A stretch of 64,000 bases of DNA from Paraphoma chrysanthemicola (GCA_020744225.1 JAGMWG010000009.1:1054001-1118000), one strand, 5' to 3'; positions 47,712-58,334 are shown, counted from the stretch's first letter. Notes: generated by a model not told the origin, from the letters alone. Program-made: numbers and translations.

Positions 47712-48042
47712 GGTGGGTTGTGTGTTATCGCGAGGTGCCTCGGGTTTGGTGGGGAGAGTAGTGAAGGACGCAATATGGATGCATGCGAGACGGCCACCCT
47801 GCAGGAAGCTATGGCCCGACGCGTTCATCCAGGGCAGCCACAGCCGCACGCTGCCGTCATAGCCCACAAACACCGTCATTCCTGGACGGTCCAGGCTGTG
47901 GCTCACCACACTGCCACTGCTGCGTAATCGTAATCGCCCTCTACCAACCTGCCACCATGGGTTGACCCGCGCTGTGCGCTGCTGCTGCTCCTGCTCCTTC
48001 ACTACCACCCGCCACATCCCACTGCGCCGCCCCGCCCCCGCC
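47712..48042. promoter_or_regulatory. Divergent promoter of DCP1 and inositol 5-phosphatase, with minimal uORF
   Basis: The 331 bases separate two outward-facing start codons. On the plus strand a minimal upstream ORF, ATG GGT TGA at 47957-47965, has a near-perfect initiation context (GCCACCATGG). If it is inside the 5' leader of the phosphatase mRNA it could lower translation; the transcription start is unknown. Confidence 0.45.
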
Positions 48043-51000
48043 ATGCCCGCCAGCACCAGCACCACGCCCTCGGTGCGCTCGACGACACATCTCGACGCCC
48101 AGATCCCCGGCGCATTCCCCGACGCCCGCTCGCCCAGTTTGGCTTCAGTCACCACCCACCAGACGTCGCTCACACAGGCTCTCTACGACCGCCGCGCCGA
48201 GTACACGCGACCCCGCAATGTCCGCATCAAGATCGGCACGTGGAACACGGCCGCGCAAAAGGGCACTGAGCAGGATGTGGGCGCATGGTTTGTCCAGGGC
48301 AAGGGCGTCGAGGACGCCATGGCCGGGCTCGGAGTCACTGAGCGCGGCGAGCCTGGCAAGGCCAAGGAGAGCGTAGAGGCACAGGAAGCCAGACACACCC
48401 GCCGCGCGCCGTCTGTGCCGCACCACGATACTGCGTCTGTGCCAGGAGGTGACGAGATTGGCATCTACGTGCTGGGCCTGCAAGAGATTGTCGACATCAC
48501 ATCGGCCACAGAAGCTCTGCGCCCGTACACAGACCCGACTGCGGCAAAGAGATGGAAGGCGTCGCTCGAAGCAGCACTGCCCGAGGGCTACCAGCTGGTG
48601 GCCGAGCAGCAGCTCATTGGTCTGTGGCTGGTCATATATGCTTCGCCAGAGGTATATCCGCAAATCAAGAACGTCAGCACCACTTCGGTCGGGACCGGCT
48701 TGATGGGATACATGGGCAACAAGGGCGCAGTCACGACTCGAATAGTTCTGGGCGAGACAACGCGCTTGGTCTTCATCAACTCTCACCTTGCAGCTGGTGC
48801 CGACAAGGCTTCCCTGGAGCGCAGGAATTGGGACGCAGCGCAGATTGGGTCACGCACCCGCTTTGATCCCATCGTGGACTCCATGGGCGCGACCCAGTCT
48901 CAGGGTGAGGGTTTGGGCGACGAGGAGTTCGCCTTCTGGTTCGGTGATCTCAACTATCGCCTCGAAGGCATGCCCGGTGATGATGTGCGTCGACTGCTCA
49001 CCATCCACACCAAACATCTCGACAAGGACGACGAGGAGCGCCCTTCAACATCCGGTGACTCTGGCTATGGCTCGAAAGTGTCCTCAGAGGAAGACAGCGT
49101 GCCTATTCCGCCAGAGCTTGATCCTGCTTCGCTGCAGACCACTATTACATCTCTCCTACCACACGATGAGCTCCACCAGCAGATCAAGAAGGGCAAAGCG
49201 TTCCATGATGGCTGGGAGGAAGGTCCTGTCCGGTTCTTGCCCTCCTACAAGTACGATATCGGCAAAGTGGGCGTGTTTGACTCGAGCGAGAAGCGTCGCT
49301 GTCCTAGCTGGTGCGATCGCATTCTATATCGGACTCGAGCGGCAAAGCAGCGATACGATGCCAAAGTCAAAGAGCAGGAGGCAGCACGCAAGAAGGACGA
49401 GGAGATGCGTGCGAAGGGTATGGACTTGGCCGGCGACGAGGACATTCTCTTCGATTACGACCCTGAGACGGATGGCGATAACATAGCCTACGACGAGTTC
49501 GATGACGCCGAGGATCCTGAGCCGGAGCAGGTCACCACCAAGGACGGGCTATCAGACGAGATCACGCTAGAGTATTACACAACCCACATGCGGGTTTTGA
49601 GCTCTGACCACAAGCCTTTGGACGCCGTCTTCTCGCTCAAATACGATGCTGTGGTTTCCGATCTCAAGGCCGCGGTCCACACGGAAGTAGCGCGCGAGCT
49701 CGATCGCCAAGAGAACGAAGGTCGACCCTCTATTGCAGTCGTTGTGGAACGAGCGACCGGGTCCTCCTCCACCGACGACCAAGACAAGACAGACAGCACA
49801 TACGAGGGAGTCGACTTCGGCGACGTCAAGTTTGCCAAATCGAAACGTCGGACCATTACCATTGCGAACACTGGACGAGTACCTGCAACATTCGGATTTG
49901 CCGACCGGCCCGTGGACCAAGACCAAGCTGCAGGGCCTTTCCCACCGTGGCTGAGCGTAACTTTTGACAAAGAGCCCGACAAGCGTGACAAGCCTGGACC
50001 GGATGATGTTCATGAACGATATACGCTCGAGCCCGCCGAGGTCATCAACGCAGAGCTGAAACTCAAGATTGAGAGCATGAGTGCGGTTCGTAATCTGAAC
50101 GACGGCGCAGCAATTCTGGAGGATGTTCTCGTACTCCGTGTAGAGTCTGGTCGTGATCATTTCTTACCGCTGCGCGCACACTGGCTTCCCTCTGCACTTG
50201 CACGGACAGTCGACAAGCTCATCAAAATACCCGAGGGTGGCATCAGAAAGCTGCAAAATCAGACACCCGACCGCGGCGAGGTAAAATGGAGTGTTCCTCG
50301 GGAAATTTTCCGGCTGACGGAAACGATAGAAGACATGACGGAACGCACCTTGGCAGAGTGGGAAATGACCAAAGATGAGGGTGAGAAGGCACCTTTTATG
50401 GACAATGCCGGCTGGCCATTTGTCAAACCGCTCAAGCCATTCAAATATAGGGATAAGCAGCACTCGGAAGAGCTGGCTGACCTGTACGACGCACTCGACT
50501 GCGACCGTCCATTCACCGAAGCTTTTGCGCAGGAAAGCCGCACGAAGGAGCGAGTGGAGATGCTGGGCGAGGTCTTGCTCACATTTCTAGCGAGCCTGGT
50601 CGATGGCATCATTACAAAGAGCCTGTGGGAGAGATTGGAGGAGGGTCTTGCCACTCGAGAAAAGGCAAGACAGCACCTGGACCCTGACGACGAGAAGATG
50701 TGGGCCCTTGAGATTCTTGCGACGGCGCCCAACCACAACGCATCATTCCTGTTGCTTCTGTCATTTCTGCAGAATATTGCAAACCAAATCACAGATGCAT
50801 CCAAACCGAAGCCGGAAACCCCGAGAACGAGTGTAGATTTGCCTGCCAGTCCGCAAGCCAAGGTTCGAAGAAGAACGTTGAGCAAGGTGCCAGAGGTGGC
50901 GATCAAACAGCTAATTATCAGGAATTATGCCGTTGTCTTTGCGGATGTACTGTTCCGGTGTAAAGAAGAAGGGAAGATGAAGGAAAAGGACAAAGCAAGA

Positions 51001-51057
51001 CGCAAGGAGGGAATGGTGCGAATTGTGGAATTGTTCCTCAGCAGCGGAGACGACTGA
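48043..51057 (+). CDS. OCRL/INPP5B-type inositol polyphosphate 5-phosphatase
   Basis: One exon, 1,004 residues. The catalytic domain (about 60-545) starts with KIGTWNTAAQKG, includes GLQEIVDI, VGTGLMGYMGNKGAV, FINSHLAAG, the FWFGDLNYRLE metal-site block near residue 300, PSWCDRILYR near 422 and the SDHKPLDAVF end block. An ASH-like beta domain follows (about 580-715), then a helical RhoGAP-like domain (about 770-960). This order is that of OCRL and INPP5B, which remove the 5-phosphate of PI(4,5)P2 at endosomes, Golgi and membrane contact zones. An acidic insertion at 465-500 (rich in Asp/Glu) interrupts the catalytic fold. The start is the first ATG in frame; the open frame extends 27 codons further without an ATG. 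Confidence 0.92.
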   Translation: MPASTSTTPSVRSTTHLDAQIPGAFPDARSPSLASVTTHQTSLTQALYDRRAEYTRPRNVRIKIGTWNTAAQKGTEQDVGAWFVQGKGVEDAMAGLGVTERGEPGKAKESVEAQEARHTRRAPSVPHHDTASVPGGDEIGIYVLGLQEIVDITSATEALRPYTDPTAAKRWKASLEAALPEGYQLVAEQQLIGLWLVIYASPEVYPQIKNVSTTSVGTGLMGYMGNKGAVTTRIVLGETTRLVFINSHLAAGADKASLERRNWDAAQIGSRTRFDPIVDSMGATQSQGEGLGDEEFAFWFGDLNYRLEGMPGDDVRRLLTIHTKHLDKDDEERPSTSGDSGYGSKVSSEEDSVPIPPELDPASLQTTITSLLPHDELHQQIKKGKAFHDGWEEGPVRFLPSYKYDIGKVGVFDSSEKRRCPSWCDRILYRTRAAKQRYDAKVKEQEAARKKDEEMRAKGMDLAGDEDILFDYDPETDGDNIAYDEFDDAEDPEPEQVTTKDGLSDEITLEYYTTHMRVLSSDHKPLDAVFSLKYDAVVSDLKAAVHTEVARELDRQENEGRPSIAVVVERATGSSSTDDQDKTDSTYEGVDFGDVKFAKSKRRTITIANTGRVPATFGFADRPVDQDQAAGPFPPWLSVTFDKEPDKRDKPGPDDVHERYTLEPAEVINAELKLKIESMSAVRNLNDGAAILEDVLVLRVESGRDHFLPLRAHWLPSALARTVDKLIKIPEGGIRKLQNQTPDRGEVKWSVPREIFRLTETIEDMTERTLAEWEMTKDEGEKAPFMDNAGWPFVKPLKPFKYRDKQHSEELADLYDALDCDRPFTEAFAQESRTKERVEMLGEVLLTFLASLVDGIITKSLWERLEEGLATREKARQHLDPDDEKMWALEILATAPNHNASFLLLLSFLQNIANQITDASKPKPETPRTSVDLPASPQAKVRRRTLSKVPEVAIKQLIIRNYAVVFADVLFRCKEEGKMKEKDKARRKEGMVRIVELFLSSGDD

Positions 51058-51257
51058 GACATGGAAAAACCGGAGTGATACCCATAGATTTTGTTAAAAC
51101 GCCTGTTACAATGAACCCGATCAGCCTTGTGGTACCTGAGTGACCTCACCCGCCTGATCCTTGCAACTACCCCACGGCGGGGCAACTCCTGCGCCCAAAA
51201 ATTTCCAGCAACATCAAATCACCCAGCACGTTTACAATTGCACAACCACCCATCACC

Positions 51258-52605
51258 ATGGCAGATTCTCTCCGCGTCCTCCTCGTTGGCAATGGCGGCC
51301 GCGAACACGCCATCGCCTGGAAACTCCTGCAATCGCCGCGCGTCGCGCACGTTTATGTCGTCCCCGGTAACGGCGGCACAGCAACACTCAGTCCCGAAAA
51401 GGTCACAAACGTCTCGTCTGTCAAGGACACCGATTTCGCTGGCCTGGTGTCATTTGCAAAGGAAAAGAAGGTTAATTTCCTGATTCCTGGGCCCGAGGCA
51501 CCGCTCGTTGCGGGCATCGTAGACTTCTTTGCCAGCAATGGAGGAGAGGGCATCAAGGCTTTTGGACCCAGTGGTGCAGCAGCACGTATGGAGGGCAGCA
51601 AGACATTTAGCAAGGACTTTATGAAACGCCACAATATTCCGACCGCCGCATACGAGAACTTTAGTTCCTTTGACGCAGCAAAGAAGTACCTCGATTCGAT
51701 CAATCACAACGTCGTCATCAAGGCGTCCGGCCTCGCGGCAGGAAAAGGCGTGATAATACCACAGACCAAAGACGAAGCGCACGCCGCGCTCAAGGATATC
51801 ATGCTGGACAAAGAATTCGGTACGGCGGGCGATGAGGTTGTCATTGAAGAGTTTCTCGAAGGCGATGAATTGAGCATTTTGTCCTTCAGCGACGGCCACA
51901 CGATCAAAAGCTTGCCGCCAGCGCAGGATCACAAACGGATATTTGATGGAGACAAGGGGCCGAATACAGGTGGCATGGGCACGTATGCGCCGACGAGGAT
52001 TGCGCCGCGGGACGTATTGGACAAGGTCGATAAGGAGATTTTGCAGCCAACGATTGACGGGATGCGTAACGAAGGGTTCATATTCAAGGGCGTATTGTTC
52101 ACGGGATTGATGATGACGAAGCAGGGTCCAAAAGTGCTGGAGTATAACGTGCGGTTTGGGGATCCGGAGACGCAGAGCTTGTTGGCGCTGATGGAGAGCG
52201 ATCTTGCCGAGGTCATGGTCGCGTGTGCGGATGGACGATTGAAGGATGTGGATGTCAAGGTTTCTGACAAGTCGGCGGCAACGGTTGTGGTTGCGGCGGG
52301 TGGGTATCCGGGAAGCTATGCCAAGGGCACGCCCATGACGTTGGATGCTACGCCTGCTGGTATGACTGCCGTCAGCTACTTGGGGTCTAATGACTAACAA
52401 AGATACAGATGTCGTGCTCTTCCATGCGGGCACCTCGTTTTCGAACAACACCCTCGCGACCTCTGGTGGTCGTGTCATTGCATCCACGGCTACTGCGCCG
52501 ACACTGGAAGAAGCAGTGTCGAAAGCGTACCAGGGCGTCAAGTGCATACATTTCGAAGGCATGCAATATCGCAAAGACATTGCGGGACGGGCCCTGAAGA
52601 AGTAA
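51258..52605 (+). CDS. Phosphoribosylamine-glycine ligase (GAR synthetase), stand-alone
   Basis: Exons 51258-52359 and 52409-52605 (49-nt intron with ATGACTAAC branch) give 432 residues. The ATP-grasp enzyme catalyses step two of purine synthesis, joining glycine to 5-phosphoribosylamine. Visible blocks: VLLVGNGGREHAIAWKL at the N-terminus, FLIPGPEAPLVAGI, the substrate loop GPSGAAARMEGSK, the ATP-binding KASGLAAGKGV, the metal-site block EYNVRFGDPETQ and the terminal FHAGTSF. The chain ends right after the GARS fold. Most fungi carry this activity in a bifunctional Ade5,7 protein of about 790 residues with an AIR synthetase half; no such half follows within the next 380 bases on either strand. 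Either AIR synthetase is encoded elsewhere, or this is a second, single-domain paralogue. Confidence 0.92.
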
Positions 52606-52989
52606 AACATCGCTCCGTGAGAATTTGCTGCACGTTCCCGAGCGGCGGAGGTCTCAAAGATCCTATGCCTTCACTGCACGCAGGGCTTTGGGCGTTCTGG
52701 CGTTAAAGAGGGAAATGGAAAGATTGGACATAGGATTTTAAGAGTCTCAAGGAGACTTTATGGAGTATATTGCTCATAGCATATATAGCGGTTTATCATG
52801 AGCTGAGGAAGTGGAGAAGTACCTACACTGATACTTACCCAGTCTTGGGAGACCATTCTTGGATGGATAAGACGACTTCTGCGTAGATGCCAGGAAGAAT
52901 ATAGTATGATGCAGTGAAGTGCCTCGACACAGACAGGACTTGCTGATCCGAGCCAGTGCGCATCTGTCCGGCACTGAGACTGCTGCTTC
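52606..52989. other. Convergent spacer between GARS and RNase III genes
   Basis: The 384 bases hold both 3' ends. There is no AIR synthetase sequence and no credible ORF. Confidence 0.5.
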
Positions 52990-54384
52990 TCAAGAGGGCT
53001 CACTTGAGGATAGCTGGCGCTTCCTCTCCTGTTCCTTCTTCTCCTTCTTGTCCTTTTTGTGCTTCTTGCTCTTCTTGTCCGGGGGGGAATCTGCGCTACC
53101 GTCCTTGAGTTCCAGGTTGGCGCCCTCCGAACCGTCTGCCTTCGTTGCTGAAAGCTGCGTCGCTGAACGCTCCTCAGCTTGACCATTCCCGGCCGCTTCT
53201 GCCCTGGCTTTTTCTTCTCTCTCCTTAGCCCTTGCCTCCATCAGCACCGTCTTTTGTCTTGTGGCATCTTGGAGAGCAGGGTTGTTGCGCTTGAGTGCGT
53301 CTGTCGCGGCAGCAATGGACGCCTGTACCTTGTTTCGCCCTTCTCCACTACCCAACCACTCTTGCTCATAGCCCCAGCCAGTGAGGTAGACTCCCATAAA
53401 GTATTTCTGCACACCATGCTCGTATACCATGGCCCTCTCCTCTTTGTATTTGATCTCGACATGGTTGACGAAGCATAGCTTTTGTAGGTCGTCGCGTGCA
53501 CGCGTGTTCTCGATAATAGTCTCCTTGAAGTCCAGTACTTTGGTCGCCCAGAGTTCATCCAGCCACTGTTCGGCAATATCGAAGCCATTGTCGGGGTCTG
53601 ACAGGACTATACCGGCAACATACGCTTCGAACACGTCTGCAACGACCTTTGCCCACGCCTTGCTGTCCTTCTCCCATGGTAGCTTGTGCTTGAGACGATC
53701 TGGGAACCCGTAGGCTTCAGAGAACTGACCCAGTGTTGCATTCTCGACCAGACGTTCGCGCCATGAGCTGAGTTGGGGGACTTCGACGTGCGGGAAGCGG
53801 CTGTACAGGGCGCGCGTGGCCATTAATTCGATGTAGGCATCGCCAAGGAGTTCGAGGCGCTCGTAGTCTAGATTAAGATCAATGGTTTGGTGCACGTTGG
53901 CTTGTTTGATGTGCGCTGATCGATGTGTGAAGACAGCTTCGTGCAGGTGAGTCTCGGTGATGGGTGGCAGTGGGGGAAGGTCTTTGGCCGCCACGACCTT
54001 GCGCTCTACGTAGTCGGGCACGACGATGCGGGCTGTCTTCTCCGGCCGCTTCTCGTCCAACTCGTGCTTGGCCTGGGCCGAGACGGACTTGTCGTTGCGC
54101 GAGGACAGCAGCCTTCTCAGCGCACACGCATGGTACAGCATGTCCTTGTCTGCCTCTGGCGTTGTCTCGGCCGCGACAAAGCGGTCCAGCAAAGCTACCA
54201 AGCCCGTTTGCATCTCTCGCGCCGACAGCACAGGCACAACCAGCTCTGCTCGCTCGCGCAGCTGGGGGATAATGTTTTTGCGCATTTCGTATCCCGTCGC
54301 TTGATTGGGTCGCGGCTTCTTATTGAAATGCTGGTTGCGGTCCCCATAGTGATTGAAGGAGCCGCCACGCTTATGCGACGACAT
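52990..54384 (-). CDS. Ribonuclease III (Rnt1-like)
   Basis: One exon, 464 residues from the ATG at 54384. The RNase III domain covers about residues 120-275, with the signature LDYERLELLGDAYIE near residue 170 that carries the catalytic Glu and Asp, and a second acidic site around DVFEAYVAGI. A double-stranded RNA-binding-like segment follows (about 300-375, ending GEGRNKVQASIAAATDAL). The C-terminal tail alternates charged and Lys-rich stretches, including KKSKKHKKDKKEKK, a likely nuclear or nucleolar signal. Rnt1-type enzymes cleave hairpins in pre-rRNA, snRNA and snoRNA precursors. The Arg/Gly/Asn-rich start resembles nucleolar proteins. A longer in-frame start at 54462 is possible but adds unconserved sequence overlapping the promoter. 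The gene diverges from the mS33 gene across only 174 bp. Confidence 0.9.
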   Translation of the reverse strand: MSSHKRGGSFNHYGDRNQHFNKKPRPNQATGYEMRKNIIPQLRERAELVVPVLSAREMQTGLVALLDRFVAAETTPEADKDMLYHACALRRLLSSRNDKSVSAQAKHELDEKRPEKTARIVVPDYVERKVVAAKDLPPLPPITETHLHEAVFTHRSAHIKQANVHQTIDLNLDYERLELLGDAYIELMATRALYSRFPHVEVPQLSSWRERLVENATLGQFSEAYGFPDRLKHKLPWEKDSKAWAKVVADVFEAYVAGIVLSDPDNGFDIAEQWLDELWATKVLDFKETIIENTRARDDLQKLCFVNHVEIKYKEERAMVYEHGVQKYFMGVYLTGWGYEQEWLGSGEGRNKVQASIAAATDALKRNNPALQDATRQKTVLMEARAKEREEKARAEAAGNGQAEERSATQLSATKADGSEGANLELKDGSADSPPDKKSKKHKKDKKEKKEQERKRQLSSSEPS

Positions 54385-54558
54385 ATCTCCTAGTAATGCG
54401 GTGTGATGTGTGTGGAAGGTGTGGGATCGGGAGCTCCAAAGCAAAAAGTCCCAAGTCGACACTCCACCTCGGTGGTCCGCACTAGCGCAACGCCAAGCAA
54501 ATATTGTCTTGCTCGTTCACTGCACATCGCCCTCCGCCCTCATCGGCAATTGTGCAAG

Positions 54559-54976
54559 ATGGCGGTCCCACGGCAGCGAATCCTGGACCTCATGAAGGTA
54601 TGGCACCTCAGAACTGCTTTGTGTTCATCTCGTTGACGTGAACAAAGGTCCAGTGCAAAGTCTTCAACACCACATACAACCCCGAGCGGCTTCGTCTGGG
54701 TTCGCGCATCCTGCACCAGCGCCTCAAGGGCCCCTCGGTCGCATCATACTACCCGCCGCGGATAGGCACCATCAGCCAACTGCGCAAATTGTACCCCGAG
54801 AACGAAATCATAGATGAAGACGAGGAGGACTGGCTGGAGCATTTGAACGTAGCACGGTCAAGAGGCAAGGGCACGCCGAAGAAGAAACGGACAGCTGCTG
54901 GTGAGTTGGTAAGAAGTAGCCCTTTGCGCCATGCTGACTTTCGGCAGAATCGAAGAAGTTCAACAAGAGAAAATAG
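54559..54976 (+). CDS. RSM27: Mitochondrial small-subunit ribosomal protein mS33 (Rsm27)
   Basis: Three exons: 54559-54597, 54648-54900 and 54948-54976, giving 106 residues. Exon 1 encodes the start MAVPRQRILDLMK; the join to VQCKVFNTTYNPERLRLG restores the conserved KVQC segment, and IL.QRLKGP.VASYYP with the later LRKLYP are typical of mS33. The tail is Lys-rich, ending KKFNKRK. It is a component of the mitoribosome small subunit. For intron 1 an acceptor at 54653 is also possible, but would drop the conserved Val-Gln. It is a short gene interrupted twice, so it is invisible as a single open frame. It sits head-to-head with the RNase III gene. Confidence 0.9.
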
Positions 54977-55142
54977 TCGACAGCGGAGGTCAAGTTCGGA
55001 CATCGAAGGCTTCAGTCATGTACACATAATGTATCAAACGAGCATGCAATGGCGTTACGGCGGACGGAGTGCTCAGCAACTTTTCACCTCGCGAATGGGG
55101 GAAGCAAATCACAAAGATAGTTACCACCTTCGTTCAATCTGG

Positions 55143-55819
55143 CTATATCTTGCTCGTTCTGCCCTTCGCTGATGTGTTCCACTTCTTGTCGAACTCATCG
55201 TCCCAAGCAACTCGAGCTTTCTTGTGCTCCGGCAAGATTGGCGTGTTCACCTTGTGGTGCTCGACCGTACAGTACGTCGTCTTGCCGTCTAGACTGGTCA
55301 TGTCCCCTCGTATCATGGCCATTTGCTTCCCTACACCAACTACTCTGCTGTTGAGGCGCACCTTGCTCCCAATTGGCACTGCTTTGAGGTAGGAAATGTT
55401 CAGCGATCTCGTCACTCCGCCCATGAACTCCCAAGCTCCTGGCCGTGCAATGGGGCAGAGCGCCGTGGTTGTGCTCATGTCGAATATGACGCCTGCGGCT
55501 CCACCGTGCATCACATCTGACTTGTCTTAACTCCGCTGTCTAACCGATGGAGTGGGGACCATACTATTCAAGTTGGAAAAGTTCGGCGTCATGGTCATCT
55601 CGTAAGACACGGAGCCATCGAGGCCTGCATCCACAAGTTTCAAGTTCTCCATAACCTCACGATCAAAGTCCTGCGTCACTTCAGTAAGCGGTCCAAGACC
55701 TGCATTTGTCTACTTACGATGTGCTCCTTTGGCCTCTGGGCTGCGAGCAGCTTGTACCGTTCGAACATGGCGCGAACAGCTGCCATAGCCCTTTCCCGGT
55801 CTTCCTCCGCATCGCCCAT
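55143..55819 (-). CDS. Hotdog-fold thioesterase (PaaI/4HBT family)
   Basis: Exons 55819-55718, 55670-55565 and 55516-55143 give 193 residues; the introns are 47 and 48 nt. The core block is NVMHGGAAGVIFDMSTTTAL, formed across intron 2: HGG with a following Asp are the catalytic-site features of the PaaI-like acyl-CoA thioesterase group (human THEM2 relatives). SLNISYLKAVPIGSKVRLN is the conserved long strand and turn. The N-terminal helix is charged and unrelated to a clear targeting signal. Substrate is unknown; fungal relatives hydrolyse medium or long acyl-CoA. It is convergent with mS33 and divergent from an MFS gene. Although a thioesterase near FAS genes could be tempting, it lies 48 kb from them in the core block, so I do not place it in the cluster. 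Confidence 0.9.
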
Positions 55820-56475
55820 GGTGAAACGCAGGTGCCCAATGTCAAATATCGATGTGTATCATGGGTCGCTGCATACTCAAGGGAACTTTTGCAGGTTGGC
55901 TTCTATGAGCATGGCTGGGCAGTCCAGTTTGCTGTGGTAGACTTGGTGTAAGATGCCGAAGGCCCCCAATTGCCTCGGCTTCATCCGCATCTCCAACCTT
56001 AAGACGCCGAACGCGTCGCGTGCGCCACTATGTACTAAACGCCCTGCACTCATCATAGGAAGCCGACACAGTGGTGCTGGTCTCTCCTCGATTGACTCTG
56101 CTAGCTGCCTCAGGCAGGTGCCTACAATGTTTCAAGACGCTCGTTCGGCGTGAGCTGGATCCGCCAAAAGCCACTTGACGATCACTATTGGTGTCGGCGG
56201 CTTCTCCACAACCCAAGTCAATTGTTTCAAGACGGCCGAGCGGTCCTTCTTCGTCATGATGGTCCTTAAGGCTGGCGCACACCCTTCCGACGATTCCATA
56301 GTCTATTGCATCGTCCATTCTATACTTAGCCCATGGACCTCCGTCAGATGTGCTGAAGTGTCTTCTTCTCCCCTCTATCCGATCGCTATTTAGCCCGACC
56401 ACGAGGGCTGTCCACGCTCTCGCCAACGACTGTTGCGCGCGCATCATCTGTTTTTTGACCGCGACGAAAACGGAA
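55820..56475. promoter_or_regulatory. Divergent promoter of thioesterase and MFS genes
   Basis: The 656 bases separate outward-facing start codons. A 170-codon ORF on the minus strand (56028-56540) overlaps the MFS start and has no recognisable domain. Nothing else is seen. Confidence 0.45.
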
Positions 56476-57935
56476 ATGGCTTCAGGAACACTTCCAGTCT
56501 CTCCGGCGCTGCGCAAGAAGGTCTTGCGAGTGTTGTTCATTTCGCTGCTTCTGGATTTGGTACGTCATGCCTTCGCGGTGGCACGACGCAGTCTAACAGC
56601 CAGCCAGGTGTCCTTTACATTCATATTGCCGCTGTTTCCAAAGCTCATCGAGTTCTACCGCAATCACGAGACGGGGAATCCAAACACCATCCTTTCCAAG
56701 ATTCTCGCGGGCCTCAACGCATACAAGAACTCGTTCGCGAAGCCGATCAACTCGCGCTATGATATTGTCCTGCTCGGCGGCGCCCTCGGCTCCCTCTTCT
56801 CCCTCTGCCAGGCTGTCGCGTCCCCAGTAATCGGCACCCTCTCGGACAAATATGGCAGGCGCACGGCGCTTCTATGGTCCATGGCTGGCAACATTCTCAG
56901 TGTGGCCTTGTGGGTTGCAGCGACCGATTTCCGCACTTTCCTCGCTAGTCGCGTCGTCGGTGGGCTGAGTGAGGGCAATGTGCAGCTCGCCATGGCGATT
57001 GCGACAGACATCAGCGACGACAGCCAAAGAGGAGCCACCATGGCGCTGGTCGGCGTATGCTTCAGCATTGCCTTCACATTTGGTCCAGCACTCGGCGCAT
57101 ACCTTTCCACGCTGCAGGTCATGGCGACGAACCCCTTCGCCATGGCTGCAGGCTTCTCGTTGTTCTTGGTCGTCACCGAGACGGTGTATCTGTACTTCAG
57201 CCTCCCCGAGACGCTTCCATCATCCACGACCGACTCGAATGGCACAGCCAATGGCAAAGCGAACGGCCACGCGCATGCGAATCAAGCCAGCAAACCACAC
57301 GTCCGCACGAATTCACACACGCTGCTCAATGCGACGCACTTCGCCTTCATTCTCTTCTTCAGCGGTATGGAGTTTTCGCTGCCTTTCATGACATACGATC
57401 TGTTCTCGTACCAGGCCAAAGACTCGGGCAAACTGCTCGGCTTCATTGGGCTCGTGGCCTCTTTGCTACAGGGTTCCGTGGTGCGTCGCATGCACCCCCT
57501 CAAGGTGGTGCAGATGGGTGTTGTTAGCTGCACAATTGCCTTCTTAATGCTCGGAAGAGTGCAGACGCAGGGCGGCCTCTATGGAGCGGCTGCCTTGCTG
57601 GCAGTAACCAGCGCTACCGTTGTCACGGGCCTGAACAGTCTCTCCTCGTTTGAGGCAAGCGCCGATGAACGAGGCAACAAATTGGGCAACCACCGTAGTT
57701 TTGGTAACCCTCCCGTCACATTATTCAATTCATAGCTAACATTCGAATAGGCCAAGCTGGACGGGCTCTCGGACCGCTTATCTTCTGTACGTTGTACTGG
57801 TGGGCAGGGCGGGAAACGGCGTACGCTATGGGCGCCGCGGGTATGGTCGCAGTCTGCGGCTTGGTGTTTGGCGGATTAAAGGTACCACCAGGCACAGAGA
57901 AGGTTGGGAAGAAGGTGAAGCAGACGACGAAATAG
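56476..57935 (+). CDS. MFS transporter of the MFSD10/TetA-like group
   Basis: Exons 56476-56559, 56608-57703 and 57751-57935 give 454 residues. The first intron (48 nt, GTACGT donor, CTAAC branch) leaves the frame open if unspliced, but splicing joins LLLDL to VSFTFILPLFPKL, the normal first helix of this group. The A-motif loop GTLSDKYGRRTALLWS lies between helices 2 and 3, and twelve helices can be traced, with a polar, Asn/His-rich central loop (about 255-285). Relatives include yeast Ycr023c and animal MFSD10, thought to move organic anions or drugs; substrate here is unknown. The start at 56476 has a good context; the frame is open further upstream with another possible start at 56350, which adds unconserved sequence. 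Confidence 0.88.
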
Positions 57936-58334
57936 GACTATGTAGATGAAGGGTGGATATATTTGGCTACGTGGTCCATGTTCTCTGAAGTGATGCAACT
58001 GCACAGCTGTGTCCCAATCTCATATTCCAGTCCTAACAAATGCTTCTAGGCTCAACGAAAAAGTATACCGTACCAGCAACCAGGCGGAAACAAGAGCAAT
58101 AGGCATGATAGCCCGCCACTCTTCCCCGCATTCCCCACGGTAGCGCGTGGGTTATTCCCCAACTGACTCGAACCTCGGCATCTTTTTCGCCCTACTCATG
58201 CCCGTTGGCTGCACAAATTCCGCCCGAGTTTAACGCTGACCTCGACACGGCATTTCCATGTTCCGAATCGACTCCTGCTTATCTCTCCTCATCTTTTCGG
58301 ACTCCGTCTCCAATATTGAGGCTCCCTTAGCAAC
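57936..58334. other. Spacer upstream of the acyl-CoA synthetase gene
   Basis: The 399 bases hold the MFS 3' end and the promoter of the next plus-strand gene. No feature was found. Confidence 0.4.

Noticed and set aside
47127..47927. Plus-strand ORF of 266 codons
   Set aside because: It is antisense to DCP1 and its promoter; composition is what reverse reading of a GC-rich gene gives.
47712..48173. N-terminal extension of the DCP1 open frame
   Set aside because: It overlaps the start of the divergent inositol phosphatase gene and has no Dcp1 similarity; the ATG at 47711 fits the family.
51450..52610. Minus-strand ORF of 386 codons
   Set aside because: It is antisense to GAR synthetase and has no protein family features.
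54634..54641. TGACGTGA, the motif reported in apicidin cluster promoters
   Set aside because: It lies in an intron of the mS33 gene, outside the cluster, and I found no copies in the cluster promoters.
55143..55819. Thioesterase as a chain-releasing enzyme of the FAS/NRPS cluster
   Set aside because: It is a PaaI-like hotdog protein in the core block, far from the FAS genes, and the NRPS has its own CT release domain.
56028..56540. Minus-strand ORF of 170 codons in the thioesterase/MFS promoter
   Set aside because: It overlaps the MFS first exon and has no recognisable feature.
58155..58190. Second tRNA-like B-box (GGTTCGAGTC on the minus strand)
   Set aside because: The flanking bases do not form a T-stem and no cloverleaf is possible.
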